Assembly (NCBI GenBank): GCA_017557405.1
Contig: JAFYYV010000028.1
Span: 1 to 64,000, forward strand
Direction of reading: 5' to 3'
Source of the DNA: Prevotella sp.
GTDB lineage: Bacteria; Bacteroidota; Bacteroidia; Bacteroidales; Bacteroidaceae
DNA: 64,000 nt
Shown here: positions 16,082 to 25,701 of the stretch, one piece after another
Layout: every line of letters begins with the position of its first letter
Position numbering within the stretch: position 1 is the stretch's first letter
Position numbers and translations under genes: made by a program
Notes under the pieces: model-generated
Told to the model about the DNA's origin: nothing
Databases searched by the model: none
What the model saw: only the letters and a program-made list of their open reading frames with translations

Positions 16082-19000
16082 ATGGCAAAGAGTTTATATT
16101 CAAACCAAGACAACGTGGATACACTAAAGAGTATGCCAACAGTGGATTCCAATCAAATTAGCAATAATTGTTCTGCAATCGAAGAAAAGAAAATTGGCAT
16201 GGAAGATCCCGCGAAAAAAGAAGTATCTAAACTTCAAGAGGTCAACTTAAAGGAACAGCAAGAAGTTGCAGTTGTATCCGATGAACAAAATCCCAAAGCT
16301 GACTTGATTGCACAAAAAAGAACAGACGATGACGAAAGGAATGCACTGAATCTTGATGCCCTATCCTTAGTTAATGATATTGTGCTAAAGAATTATCTTG
16401 TTCATTTGTCAAGTATGGATCTGGTTGAACTTTCTGAAATTTCGACAGATGGAGTTGTTCTTTTCAAAATAAACAAAATGGTATACGAAAAGGATGAGTA
16501 TGCAACGGACAAATTCATTAGTACAGTTAGTGCAATGACTTTCACAAATAGTTCTATTTTCCTTATAGTTGATGGACACATAGATCATACAGATTTCTAT
16601 TTGGGAATTCGTTGTGATGATAAAGTCAGAGAAAAAAGTTATGTAGCCGAAGCATTTAAGAGTGCTTTTTATGGACAATTCCCTGGTATTCAGATGGAGG
16701 ATCTTTCATGTATAGAAAAAAATGCAGAAGTATCAAAACAAAGCAAAATTTTTGAACGAATAAGACAAGCAAGGAATATTAGTTCTTGTGTAGGAATTCC
16801 ATCCATTAAATCAAAATATCAAGAACGAACCAATTCTGGTTATATTCAAGGAATCGAAAAACTGGCCTTAGCAATGCGTGGCAAAGAATATACAGCTATT
16901 GTCCTAGCGAAAAATCAGACAGCAGAAGACATTCAGAATATACGTATAGGATATGAAACATTATACACTCAGCTGGCCTCACGAGCATCTCAACAATTGG
17001 CATATTCAAATAGCGAGTCTATGGCTAATAGTTTTAACAGCACGAAAGGGTATTCGGATACTAAGACTGTAAGCAAAATGTCAGGGAAGACCCATTCATT
17101 GCAATATTCTAAAGCCAAGACAACAGGAGAAAGTTCTTCAAAAGGTAGTTCTCAAAAGAATTTTTGGGGAAAAGCCGGAACCATTGCGGAGCCATTATTC
17201 TATGCAGGGACATACTTAACAGCCACTGGAGTGGGTGCACCAGCAGGTGCAATCATGATGGGACTTGGTGCAGCTACAGGGTTAGGAAAAGTATTGGGAG
17301 AAGGGAGTAATTCAAAGAACGAATCAAAAAGTAAAAGTGAAACGTATACAGTAGGGACTAATGAAGGGTTTACTGAAAGCCATTCTGAGAGTTCTTCTCA
17401 TGCCGACAACTTCAGTATGAGTAATGGACAAACCGCGACCCTTGGCGAATCGAAAACAGTGACTATTACCATTCGTGACAAACATATTGATGAGCTTTTG
17501 AAACGTATTGACAATCAACTTGAAAGAATCAATCAAGCAGAGGGAGCCGGATTGTGGCAGACAGGCACATATTTTCTATCTTATGAGAATGATAAAGCCA
17601 CTGCGGAAATTGGTGCGACTATTTTCCGTTCTATAATGGAAGGCGAAAGTTCGGGTATCGAAACGTCTGCAATCAATTCGTGGTACCTTGACAGTGAGAA
17701 GGATTCCTTGAAAAATAGTCTTCCGCTTACGATTTCATGTTTTACACATCCTGTTTTTTTGTATGAAAATGCTTCAAATAGTGACATTCATGTAACGGGA
17801 ACATCGCTTATTAATAGCTCAGAGTTAGCAATGATGATGGGACTACCTCGAAAGTCTGTACCAGGGCTGCCAGTCGTTGAGCATGCATCCCTGGCAAAAG
17901 AGGTTGTGAGCTATTCTTCACGTAGGGACGATTCTATAATAAGTCTTGGCTGTATTTTTGACCATGGAATAGATTATCCTGAAAATAGAGTAGGACTAAA
18001 TCTTAAGAGTCTCACTCAACATGTTTTTGTTACAGGTTCTACTGGATGTGGTAAAAGTGAAACCGTTTATACGCTTATAGATGAAGCACGTATGAAGGGG
18101 GCAAAATTTTTAATTATTGAACCAGCTAAAGGCGAATATAAGAATGTTTTTGGTAATGTAGCTGTTTTTGGCACCAATCCGAAAATTACGAAACTGTTAC
18201 GAATTAATCCTTTCCGATTCCCGACAGGTGATAATGGTACTCATGTATTAGAACATGTGGACCGTTTGGTTGAAATTTTTAATGTATGCTGGCCAATGTA
18301 TGCAGCAATGCCTGCAATTCTCAAAAAAGCAGTATTGGCTTGTTACGAAAAATGTGGCTGGGATTTGATTAATTCAAATAATCGCTATGATACAGAAATA
18401 TTTCCTACGTTTGCCGATTTACAACAAGAATTAGTACAAGCCATAACCGAGTCAGCCTATTCAGAAGATGTCAAAAGTAATTATACTGGCTCTTTGGTTA
18501 CTCGTATGGAATCTTTGACAAATGGAATAAATGGCGAAATATTTGCTTCAACTGATTTATGTGACGGAGTGCTGTTTGATGAGAATGCCATTATTGATTT
18601 AAGTCGTGTGGGCTCCTTAGAAACAAAATCTCTTATTATGGGTATTCTGATTATGCGGTTGAGTGAATACAGGATGTCTACAGCAAGGGGAGCTAATAGT
18701 GGGCTTCGTCATATTACAGTTTTAGAGGAGGCTCACAATATTTTGAAGCGCACTTCAATTGAGCAGTCAATGGAGGGCAGTAATGTTGCTGGGAAATCCG
18801 TAGAAATGATAACCAATGCCATTGCAGAGATGCGCACATACGGTGAGGGTTTTGTTATTGTAGACCAATCACCCACGTCAGTCGCACCCGCTGCCATCAA
18901 GAACACTAATACAAAAATCATTATGCGTATGCCTGACGGTGATGATCGAAAGATTACTGGTAAAGCAGCAAGCATGAAGGATAATCAGATTGATGAGATT

Positions 19001-19582
19001 GCCAAACTACCGACAGGTGTAGCCGTGGTATATCAGAATGATTGGGTGGCTCCTGTCCTTTGCAAAATAGATATATATAAAGGCGAGAGAAAAGAATATT
19101 CTCCAGTTTGTGGTTCACAAAGATTTGATAATTCAAAAGCAATTAATGCAGAAATCCTGAAGTTGTTGCTCAAAGGACGAGTCATCGCACCTGTTGAATT
19201 GGATATAGATTTTATTCTCAGAAGCATTCCAAACTGCAAAATTCCAACATCTCTAAAGATAGAAGTGACAAATATCATTACAGATGTTAAGAATGGAGAA
19301 GAGGGAATATGGCAGGATAAGAATTTTTCAAAATTATCTAAAACAGTTACAGATTTATTGTCTGCAAAGATTGTGGTTGAACAGATAGTTAAAAAAGCAA
19401 AAGATTTTAAGGAATTGGACTTGTTGCTTGATAGTTTCGTTGCCCAACAGGCCTCTATATCAGAAAACCTTAGGCTGGCAGTCCGTCAATGCTTGATGAT
19501 GCATTACGGAGAGAAAGACGAAACCAGCAAAAGGATATATAATGCTTGGTTTACAGAAACAAAAAAACAATTATTGTCATGA
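16082..19582 (+). CDS. HerA/FtsK-like ATPase with embedded hydrophobic and serine-rich region
   Basis: 1166 aa. A disordered N-terminus is followed by a domain of about 200 residues and then a Ser/Lys-rich stretch (about 325-460). That stretch encloses a Gly/Ala-rich hydrophobic segment (AEPLFYAGTYLTATGVGAPA and on, residues 365-405). The motor domain has Walker A TGSTGCGKSET (about 648-658), the FLIIEPAKGEYK strand typical of HerA/DUF87 proteins and Walker B ITVLEEAHN (about 877-885). The family pumps or translocates DNA or other substrates; here the hydrophobic insert suggests membrane association. It follows the dynamin-like genes directly and overlaps the next start (ATGA). Confidence 0.9.
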   Translation: MAKSLYSNQDNVDTLKSMPTVDSNQISNNCSAIEEKKIGMEDPAKKEVSKLQEVNLKEQQEVAVVSDEQNPKADLIAQKRTDDDERNALNLDALSLVNDIVLKNYLVHLSSMDLVELSEISTDGVVLFKINKMVYEKDEYATDKFISTVSAMTFTNSSIFLIVDGHIDHTDFYLGIRCDDKVREKSYVAEAFKSAFYGQFPGIQMEDLSCIEKNAEVSKQSKIFERIRQARNISSCVGIPSIKSKYQERTNSGYIQGIEKLALAMRGKEYTAIVLAKNQTAEDIQNIRIGYETLYTQLASRASQQLAYSNSESMANSFNSTKGYSDTKTVSKMSGKTHSLQYSKAKTTGESSSKGSSQKNFWGKAGTIAEPLFYAGTYLTATGVGAPAGAIMMGLGAATGLGKVLGEGSNSKNESKSKSETYTVGTNEGFTESHSESSSHADNFSMSNGQTATLGESKTVTITIRDKHIDELLKRIDNQLERINQAEGAGLWQTGTYFLSYENDKATAEIGATIFRSIMEGESSGIETSAINSWYLDSEKDSLKNSLPLTISCFTHPVFLYENASNSDIHVTGTSLINSSELAMMMGLPRKSVPGLPVVEHASLAKEVVSYSSRRDDSIISLGCIFDHGIDYPENRVGLNLKSLTQHVFVTGSTGCGKSETVYTLIDEARMKGAKFLIIEPAKGEYKNVFGNVAVFGTNPKITKLLRINPFRFPTGDNGTHVLEHVDRLVEIFNVCWPMYAAMPAILKKAVLACYEKCGWDLINSNNRYDTEIFPTFADLQQELVQAITESAYSEDVKSNYTGSLVTRMESLTNGINGEIFASTDLCDGVLFDENAIIDLSRVGSLETKSLIMGILIMRLSEYRMSTARGANSGLRHITVLEEAHNILKRTSIEQSMEGSNVAGKSVEMITNAIAEMRTYGEGFVIVDQSPTSVAPAAIKNTNTKIIMRMPDGDDRKITGKAASMKDNQIDEIAKLPTGVAVVYQNDWVAPVLCKIDIYKGERKEYSPVCGSQRFDNSKAINAEILKLLLKGRVIAPVELDIDFILRSIPNCKIPTSLKIEVTNIITDVKNGEEGIWQDKNFSKLSKTVTDLLSAKIVVEQIVKKAKDFKELDLLLDSFVAQQASISENLRLAVRQCLMMHYGEKDETSKRIYNAWFTETKKQLLS

Positions 19583-20496
19583 ACATCGAAGAACAGAATC
19601 TTGAACGAACGAGGCAAGATACCTTGTTAGCTGAGTTGTCAAAGGACACTCAAATGCTCGAAGAAACTGAACGTAACTCTTCGTTAGCAAATTTTGAGAA
19701 AAACGAGAATTGTAATGAGGATGTGAAGCAGGACTCAGAGAAACCAAACTTGGCAAGTATGATTCATCCTGCCGCAGTTGCATATGGTTTGCATAAGTTG
19801 TCAGAGATGCCTGCTGTAAAAGAGACTATTGACGACTGTAAAGCCTCCATAAGTGATACATTATCCGATTGGAGTCATAAGATTGACGACTTCTTTATAG
19901 GAATTTATGAAAGTGCCAAGGAGTTTCTTGCGGGTAATGAGGCTGATGCAAAAGCGATAGAAAATTTGGGTGGTAGTTTCGTGGAGGAACGAGACTTTGG
20001 ACTTGATAAATGTTCTGAGGCCGCTAAGGAAATTTTCAATCCTGGTGTAATTGAAAATTGGGCAAACTTCTCTTTGGAACAAAGGCAGCAGATTGCAGGA
20101 GCCTATGCAGCAGAAGTTGCAGATGCTTTTGAACTTCGGAACTTTACAGGTGTATATTTTGAAGACTTAGAACCAGGCGTGATGGGATATAACAATGGTG
20201 ATGGAAGTATTCATCTGTCCAACACCCTTATTAGCCCCTGGACTTCTCCACTAGAAATAATGAATACTATTACTCATGAGTTAAGGCATCAGTATCAGTT
20301 CGAGGCAGTGCAGGGGTATCACAATGTGACTGATGATGTGATAAAAGAATGGGCTACAGCACAGGAGATTTATAACTACGACCAACCGTATTGTTATGAC
20401 CCTTGGGGCTATACTTATAATCCCCTTGAAATTGATGCTCGCTATGCCGGTGAGACAGTAGTAAGAAATGTTACTCATGACATGATTAATGCTTAA
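19579..20496 (+). CDS. Predicted zinc metallopeptidase (HELRH)
   Basis: 305 aa from ATG 19579, which overlaps the HerA stop by four bases; an upstream start would lie wholly inside HerA. The acidic N-terminus is followed by a folded C-terminal half with a zinc-binding HExxH motif, NTITHELRHQYQFEA (His at residue 233), and a downstream EIDARYAGE that can supply the third ligand. No signal peptide, so probably cytoplasmic. A protease tightly coupled to a DNA/membrane ATPase could process a regulator or act as effector. The substrate is unknown. Confidence 0.75.
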   Translation: MNIEEQNLERTRQDTLLAELSKDTQMLEETERNSSLANFEKNENCNEDVKQDSEKPNLASMIHPAAVAYGLHKLSEMPAVKETIDDCKASISDTLSDWSHKIDDFFIGIYESAKEFLAGNEADAKAIENLGGSFVEERDFGLDKCSEAAKEIFNPGVIENWANFSLEQRQQIAGAYAAEVADAFELRNFTGVYFEDLEPGVMGYNNGDGSIHLSNTLISPWTSPLEIMNTITHELRHQYQFEAVQGYHNVTDDVIKEWATAQEIYNYDQPYCYDPWGYTYNPLEIDARYAGETVVRNVTHDMINA

Positions 20497-20509
20497 AATA
20501 GAGATTATT

Positions 20510-20836
20510 ATGAATACAATTGATAGACAAGAATTAAAGAACCGTCTTGTTCAAGAGGGATACGTCGAAAATTATGGTTTAGACCAAACTATTAATCGCT
20601 TGCTTAATCTTGACGGCAAGGCGGCAGAGATGCTTAAAGCATGGATGGATAAGGGAATTATTCCTGAGTTTGATGAAATAGAGGGCATTGACTCAAAAGT
20701 CTTGCGTGAACAGCTGAAGATGAAAGAGCCTGCCATTATTCTTTCTTATGGAATGCTTTTAATTGATTCAAAGGTCAACAGTTTACGCTTGAAAAACTTA
20801 CTCAAACAGAGAATCATTTTCAATCGAAAAGATTAA
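20510..20836 (+). CDS. 108-aa protein of unknown function, last gene of the sigma/HerA operon
   Basis: From ATG 20510 (MNTIDRQELKNRLVQEGYVE), 13 bases after the metallopeptidase stop, with a weak upstream purine run. Mostly helical and soluble, with no membrane segment and no motif I recognise. It is followed by a strong hairpin at 20863-20907 that closes the transcription unit. Its constant association with the metallopeptidase would be needed to call it a partner or inhibitor. Confidence 0.65.
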   Translation: MNTIDRQELKNRLVQEGYVENYGLDQTINRLLNLDGKAAEMLKAWMDKGIIPEFDEIEGIDSKVLREQLKMKEPAIILSYGMLLIDSKVNSLRLKNLLKQRIIFNRKD

Positions 20837-20862
20837 TACATTTCTTTGATAGACTTATTACT

Positions 20863-20907
20863 TTTTGTGGCTCTATACAGGAAAGCATCTGTATATGAGC
20901 CACAAAA
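20863..20907 (+). terminator. Hairpin closing the first cargo operon
   Basis: TTTTGTGGCTCTATACAG (20863-20880) pairs with CTGTATATGAGCCACAAAA (20889-20907) with one bulged base and an 8-base loop, followed by a modest T-rich run. The arms carry A- and T-runs at their ends, so it can terminate in both directions. Confidence 0.75.
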
Positions 20908-20986
20908 TGTATTTTATCTATTCGAACAGTGATAGTTTTTGAGATAAATTGGCTTCTATACGATTAACGATATAAAAATTGTAGCA

Positions 20987-21349
20987 ATGGAAAGAGCAAA
21001 CATTATCAATTACTCAGCTCTATTTGTAAGAATTGGCGAGTATGTAAGAAAAGCAGGAAGAGTGACAACACGTCCCGTTATGATTCTCTTTTATGTGATG
21101 AAAAGTAAGGACACTCCTTGGAAGGACAAAATGCTGATACTATCAACCTTGTCGTACCTGGTACTACCGATAGACATATTGGATGCGAAAAGATTACCAA
21201 TCATTGGGTGGTTTGATGAGATTGCATCATTATCCTTAACTTACCAAAAAGTGTGCAAGAATATCACACCAGAGATAGAAGCCAAGGTGGATAGTATACT
21301 CGATAAATGGTTCCCAGACTATGCAGAATATATAGAATTACCGGCATGA
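20987..21349 (+). CDS. DUF1232 (YkvA-like) protein
   Basis: 120 aa. The motif KMLILSTLSYLVLPIDILDA followed by IIGWFDEIASL is the DUF1232 signature (LxYLxxPxDxxPD...xxDD), although the second aspartate region reads LDAKRLPIIGWFDE. One or two membrane-associated helices. The family is common in Bacteroidetes and appears next to stress and toxin systems; its biochemical role is not known. It starts a second run of same-strand genes after the hairpin at 20863. Confidence 0.8.
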   Translation: MERANIINYSALFVRIGEYVRKAGRVTTRPVMILFYVMKSKDTPWKDKMLILSTLSYLVLPIDILDAKRLPIIGWFDEIASLSLTYQKVCKNITPEIEAKVDSILDKWFPDYAEYIELPA

Positions 21350-21377
21350 TAGGTTCAACAACAAATAGATTAAGGAA

Positions 21378-22574
21378 ATGAAAAGAGTTTCAGCAAGAAT
21401 GTTCTTCACGGTGTTGTGGAGAGGCTTGTGCCAGGCATTGGGATGGTTCTTTGGACTATTCGGGTACAAGAGAGACGGCAAGTTTGCCAAGTGTGTTTGG
21501 GGACTGTTTGCAACGAGTGCAGCAGTCGTGATGGGTATCATTGCCATTGCTGTGGTTTATGCGGTTGGCGATGAGTTGTGGAGGTGGTATGGACGGCAGC
21601 ATCGAAACTGCGATGATCCATACTGCTACGAGAATACTTTCGTCAGTCGGGACATCTACTTCCACAATCATGATGACGGTAAGGGGTACATCTACAACAT
21701 CCGTACTGGTGAGAAATACCTGAAGCATGTGGCGTGGATTGCCAAGCCAACCGACAAAGATTCCCTCATCTGCTTTAGCGACGGTAAAAAACGTGGGTAT
21801 TTCAGTAAGAATACAGGTAAGACTGTCATCCAGCCAAAGTATAACCATGCCTGGATATTCTCAGATGGGTTGGCCAGTGTGGAAGAAAATGGCTACATCA
21901 AGTTCATAGATGGGACAGGTAAGGTCGTAATTGACAAAAAGATGGCATACATCCCAGGTATGGATGGTTACGTGTTTCACGGTGGGTATTGCGTGGTTGA
22001 TACAGACGACGGTGAGCAGTGCGGTCTAATGGATAAGAAGGGGAACATCGTATTGCCGCTGGAGTACAGTTCTATATATCCAACCAACGACTTCAAGCTG
22101 TGGCGGCTCCAGAAAGGAAACGAGAGTGCTGTCATTGACAGTGAGCTGAAACCGATTCTTCCTTTATCGGAATGTTCCATCTATATTGGTGACGGTACTA
22201 TCGACGTGACCCTCCCAGACCACACGATGCGCAAGTATGACATGGTTGGTACGCTCATCAACGATTTTTATATAGCCAGTTTCCGTATGCTGGAGTATGA
22301 GAAAGAGGAAATCGTCTATAGAAAGAATACTACCGTGGATGATGGTGACGGTATAGTAGAGGAACTGGAAGAGTACTACCACCCGAAGGCGACTGCACGT
22401 TTGAGAGCATACGTTGCCGGTGATGGCTTTGAAGGTCTGATAACTGTTGACGGTCATACCGTAACGATGCCACTCTATAAGGATATTGAGGCAATTGGCA
22501 ACGACCTATACCTCTGCACCTCCACTAACTATGACAAAGTGATTGTGAACGGTAAAGGGGAGATTGTTAGATAA
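21378..22574 (+). CDS. Membrane-anchored WG-repeat protein
   Basis: 398 aa. A basic N-terminus and one clear transmembrane segment (about residues 40-63, LFATSAAVVMGIIAIAVVYA) precede a repeat domain. The repeats include KKRGYFSKNTGKTVIQPKYN, FSDGLASVEENGYIKFIDGT and GLMDKKGNIVLPLEYSSIYP. These are WG (beta-propeller-like) repeats, usually binding surfaces. The long C-terminus outside the membrane may sense a partner or ligand. It lies 28 bases after the DUF1232 gene and 11 bases before the lipoprotein protease. Confidence 0.85.
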   Translation: MKRVSARMFFTVLWRGLCQALGWFFGLFGYKRDGKFAKCVWGLFATSAAVVMGIIAIAVVYAVGDELWRWYGRQHRNCDDPYCYENTFVSRDIYFHNHDDGKGYIYNIRTGEKYLKHVAWIAKPTDKDSLICFSDGKKRGYFSKNTGKTVIQPKYNHAWIFSDGLASVEENGYIKFIDGTGKVVIDKKMAYIPGMDGYVFHGGYCVVDTDDGEQCGLMDKKGNIVLPLEYSSIYPTNDFKLWRLQKGNESAVIDSELKPILPLSECSIYIGDGTIDVTLPDHTMRKYDMVGTLINDFYIASFRMLEYEKEEIVYRKNTTVDDGDGIVEELEEYYHPKATARLRAYVAGDGFEGLITVDGHTVTMPLYKDIEAIGNDLYLCTSTNYDKVIVNGKGEIVR

Positions 22575-22585
22575 AGGAGATAAGT

Positions 22586-23539
22586 ATGAAAAGAATTTGT
22601 TCAGTACTTGATGTGCTTTTTATGGCTTTATTGGTATCTTCCTGCTCTTCTGAACAGAGGATTTCAGTAACAGAATATTATGGCACTACAAAGGTTGAAT
22701 ACATCAATGTGACGCAAGAAACAAAAGATTCACTGGATGTCACATTGAAAAGGTTTATGGCGAGATTGAGTGAAGAGAATAAATTTCTGAATAGCATGGA
22801 GATTGTTGTTGTACGAACGTATGATGACTTAGATGATACGCATTCTTTCAAGACCTTCTTGCGTGGTATGGATAATGTAGAAGAAGAAAAGGGAACAAGT
22901 TTTTATACAGATCGATTCATTACTCCTATTATTATTGTCCATGAAGATTCCCATGGATGGAGTGATAAGCTTTATAACAAATCCATGGGGTTAGAGTTTT
23001 CCTCAATTCCGACTCTACGCCATACGTTAATGCATGAAATAGGACATCAGTTTGATGAATTTTTTGGTCATGACCATGAGGCTGATTTTGCGATAAAATG
23101 GAATAGCGTGTTGTCTGCCAAAGAGAAAGACAAGAACCAGAACCCTTATGTGTTTGATATGACAGATGAAGAGGAAGAGATGCGTCTCGTCTATAATCAG
23201 CAGTCAGGACTGTCGGATTCGCAAGCCTTCAAAGAAGCCTTTCTGGAAGATTTGAAATACTTGGCTAAATTGAAAGAGACCTCTTCAGAAAGAATGCCCG
23301 TGAACTGGGAATATTACACACAAGGTGTCAATTGGACTCAATTGACCATGACTGAGGTGGAATCCGCAGATGAAGCAAGGGCGGAGACTTATGCCAATGC
23401 GTTTGCTTATGCTATCGGTGAGACTGATGGTGACAGAGCGGATTTTTGTAATGCGTTCAAACACTCGTATGAGGTTATTTTGAAAGATATTGAGAATTTT
23501 CTTCCATTTGTAAGTGTGTATGCTCTATCAGCATCATGA
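22586..23539 (+). CDS. Lipoprotein with HEIGH zinc-protease motif
   Basis: 317 aa. Signal peptide with lipobox (LLVSSC, Cys about residue 20) marks a lipoprotein. A zinc-binding site RHTLMHEIGHQFDEFFGHDHE (His about residue 151) with a later conserved EARAETYANAFAYAIG indicates a gluzincin- or anthrax-lethal-factor-like metallopeptidase. Located in the periplasm or on the outer membrane. It is one of three predicted metallopeptidases in this cargo, a striking concentration. Substrate unknown. Confidence 0.75.
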   Translation: MKRICSVLDVLFMALLVSSCSSEQRISVTEYYGTTKVEYINVTQETKDSLDVTLKRFMARLSEENKFLNSMEIVVVRTYDDLDDTHSFKTFLRGMDNVEEEKGTSFYTDRFITPIIIVHEDSHGWSDKLYNKSMGLEFSSIPTLRHTLMHEIGHQFDEFFGHDHEADFAIKWNSVLSAKEKDKNQNPYVFDMTDEEEEMRLVYNQQSGLSDSQAFKEAFLEDLKYLAKLKETSSERMPVNWEYYTQGVNWTQLTMTEVESADEARAETYANAFAYAIGETDGDRADFCNAFKHSYEVILKDIENFLPFVSVYALSAS

Positions 23540-23606
23540 TATCCTCGGTATGGCTGGCTCGCTGTATATCAGAAAATATTTCTGAATCAAGGTTGAAAGA
23601 TATAAA

Positions 23607-24557
23607 ATGAATATGAGAAAAGTATCAAGAAATAACCCAATAGCCACTGTCATCAAGAACTATACGAACAAGGAAAGTGGCAAAGTGACTGACTCTCGCA
23701 AAGAGATTCAGCGACGTTTCTTTGGTCTTGACTGGAAAGACCAGAGGAATATTATGGCAGCCTTTCTTGATGCAGGAGCCGCTGACAGGAATTGGGCATA
23801 TTCAAGGCTCCTTGACCTATGGGATGCCTCCTTTGAGAAGAAAGTGCAAGAACTGTGGGAGACCTACCATGAAGAGAAGTGTTCCTGGGTCATGATCCGA
23901 CATTTTCCGAAGGAATATCTCGGGAAGCATATCGACCAGTTCAATGAAGGCAGGGACTATTACTTCATCTGCCGTAGGCTGGCAGAAGACAGCGGTTTTG
24001 TGATAGACAAAGACAAACTGAGCAAGACTGATTATCTGATGGCATTGTCACATGCAGACAGGCACATTGATGATTCAGAGGCAACAGACACCTTGTATGA
24101 GATTGTAAGAGACATTGCTTTTCATTGGAACCCTTCCATGGAGTTGTCGAGAGACTACATGCCACATCGACGTGAAGTGATGAAAGCATCGGACTTTGCC
24201 AACGTGTCCATCGCTCTGTACTATATTGAAAAGATGGGCAATGACGATGTGGTAACAGCATTTCGGACATGGGAAAACAACGTGCAGGGCATCGTCCGTG
24301 ACAGCGAAGAGTATAGAACACTCAGAAACAAATCTATATCGGATTATGACTACAAGGACGAACTTGCAACTATTGTCCAGAATCATCTCTATTATGCTCT
24401 TCCTGAGAAGTACAAGACGATGACGGATGAAGAATATGCCAAAAGGTCAGAAATAAACGAAGAAAGTGCATGGATGAACAGGTCGGAAGCACTTGTTGCA
24501 GAGATGAACCAAATCGTGACATCGACTGATGAGACAGAAGATAATTTTCCATTCTAA
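23607..24557 (+). CDS. Soluble protein of unknown function
   Basis: 316 aa, no signal peptide or membrane segment. Charged and helical throughout, rich in Trp/Tyr/His (DRNWAYSRLLDLWDASFEKK). No recognisable catalytic motif. It may belong with the next two genes, which follow within 5 to 12 bases. The start at 23607 (MNMRK) was kept; a second ATG lies two codons in. Confidence 0.7.
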   Translation: MNMRKVSRNNPIATVIKNYTNKESGKVTDSRKEIQRRFFGLDWKDQRNIMAAFLDAGAADRNWAYSRLLDLWDASFEKKVQELWETYHEEKCSWVMIRHFPKEYLGKHIDQFNEGRDYYFICRRLAEDSGFVIDKDKLSKTDYLMALSHADRHIDDSEATDTLYEIVRDIAFHWNPSMELSRDYMPHRREVMKASDFANVSIALYYIEKMGNDDVVTAFRTWENNVQGIVRDSEEYRTLRNKSISDYDYKDELATIVQNHLYYALPEKYKTMTDEEYAKRSEINEESAWMNRSEALVAEMNQIVTSTDETEDNFPF

Positions 24558-24569
24558 AAACATGACACT

Positions 24570-25160
24570 ATGAGCATATACGAGAGAATCAGCAAAATGC
24601 TGGGACATGAGAGTGAAGCAGAGAAACTGTACAAGGTGCTGAATACTGAAGAATACAAGACGCGTCCTTATGAATATTCAGACCTTGGAGAAGGTATGGC
24701 TGTGATAGGTGAAACGATGTGGGGATGGTGGAAGCATAGGTTCCTCATCAACCACAATACGAAATGTGCTTACGAGTTTATGAACAAAGATCAAAGACTT
24801 GTGACAGTTACCGAGGACGATATAGATTGGGAGTCGCTGAAGAATTTGCCTGACGATGCCGTAGGTAGAGCAAGGGCACTCTCTTTTCACTTTCCATCAT
24901 TCATTCGCCATTTTGAAAACGGAGTGGCAGAAGTAAGTTGGCAGATTAATCCCGATGGCCGCTATTACATGGATGAGGACGGCTATGGCATGACAGACGA
25001 TGAAGAGATTGAAATCTATGGCTTCATTGACCAGAATGCCAAGGTCGTAGTCAAGTTCAGGAACATCATTGATTGTTACGGAGAATTAGACAAGATGCGA
25101 AAAGAAGCAGAAAAAGTAGTCAGACAAAAAAGAGAATTGCTAAATAGTCAAGACCAATAA
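24570..25160 (+). CDS. Soluble protein of unknown function
   Basis: 196 aa, 12 bases after the previous gene. The acidic protein has an aromatic middle (VIGETMWGWWKHRFLINHNT) and a helical, basic C-terminus. The WQINPDGRYYMDEDGYGMTD stretch looks like a beta-rich binding domain. No known family recognised. It precedes the caspase-like gene by four bases, so it may be its partner. Confidence 0.65.
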   Translation: MSIYERISKMLGHESEAEKLYKVLNTEEYKTRPYEYSDLGEGMAVIGETMWGWWKHRFLINHNTKCAYEFMNKDQRLVTVTEDDIDWESLKNLPDDAVGRARALSFHFPSFIRHFENGVAEVSWQINPDGRYYMDEDGYGMTDDEEIEIYGFIDQNAKVVVKFRNIIDCYGELDKMRKEAEKVVRQKRELLNSQDQ

Positions 25161-25164
25161 TGTT

Positions 25165-25701
25165 ATGACAGTAATTCATGCCACAGACCCCACAACGCAA
25201 GTCCTCTCGCTTCTGTATCAGCAGCGGGAAGATATGAGAATGCTCATTACGGAGAGTAGCAACTCTTCTGATGTGCAACAAGCCATCCGTGCCGATGATG
25301 TAATTATGATGCTGGGACATGGTAACGAATATGGCTTGTTCTCAAAACCAGACAAGAATGGGGAATACAGACGTTTCATGATTACTGACCGTCATGTGCA
25401 GTTCCTACGAGACAAGACTTGCATCGGTATCTGGTGCTACGCTAATAAGTTTGCTGAGAAGTACAAACTTCATGGCCTGTTCTCTGGCATGATAATCTCT
25501 GAATTGCAGGAGGCCATTGATTTGGGAGTTCCTACAACCAAGGATGATATAGACAAGGAAATGGAGAAGTTCACCATTTGTCTGAAAGACTGTATTGATA
25601 CATGTGGCCTGGAGCAGACACCTTTGCGGATGAAAGAACTGGATGATGTTCAATCCGAACTGACAAAGTTCAACTACGGTAATTTGTACTATTATGAATA
25701 A
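25165..25701 (+). CDS. Predicted caspase-like (clan CD) protein
   Basis: 178 aa. Two hydrophobic strands end in the catalytic dyad pattern of CHAT/caspase proteins: VIMMLGHGNEYGLFSK (His52-Gly53) and TCIGIWCYANKF (Cys91). The His-Gly after one strand and Cys after the next, with about 40 residues between, is the clan CD arrangement. The remaining helices are short. If active, it is a small protease without an obvious sensor domain; its neighbours would be regulators. The call rests on motif order only, without structural comparison. Confidence 0.5.
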   Translation: MTVIHATDPTTQVLSLLYQQREDMRMLITESSNSSDVQQAIRADDVIMMLGHGNEYGLFSKPDKNGEYRRFMITDRHVQFLRDKTCIGIWCYANKFAEKYKLHGLFSGMIISELQEAIDLGVPTTKDDIDKEMEKFTICLKDCIDTCGLEQTPLRMKELDDVQSELTKFNYGNLYYYE

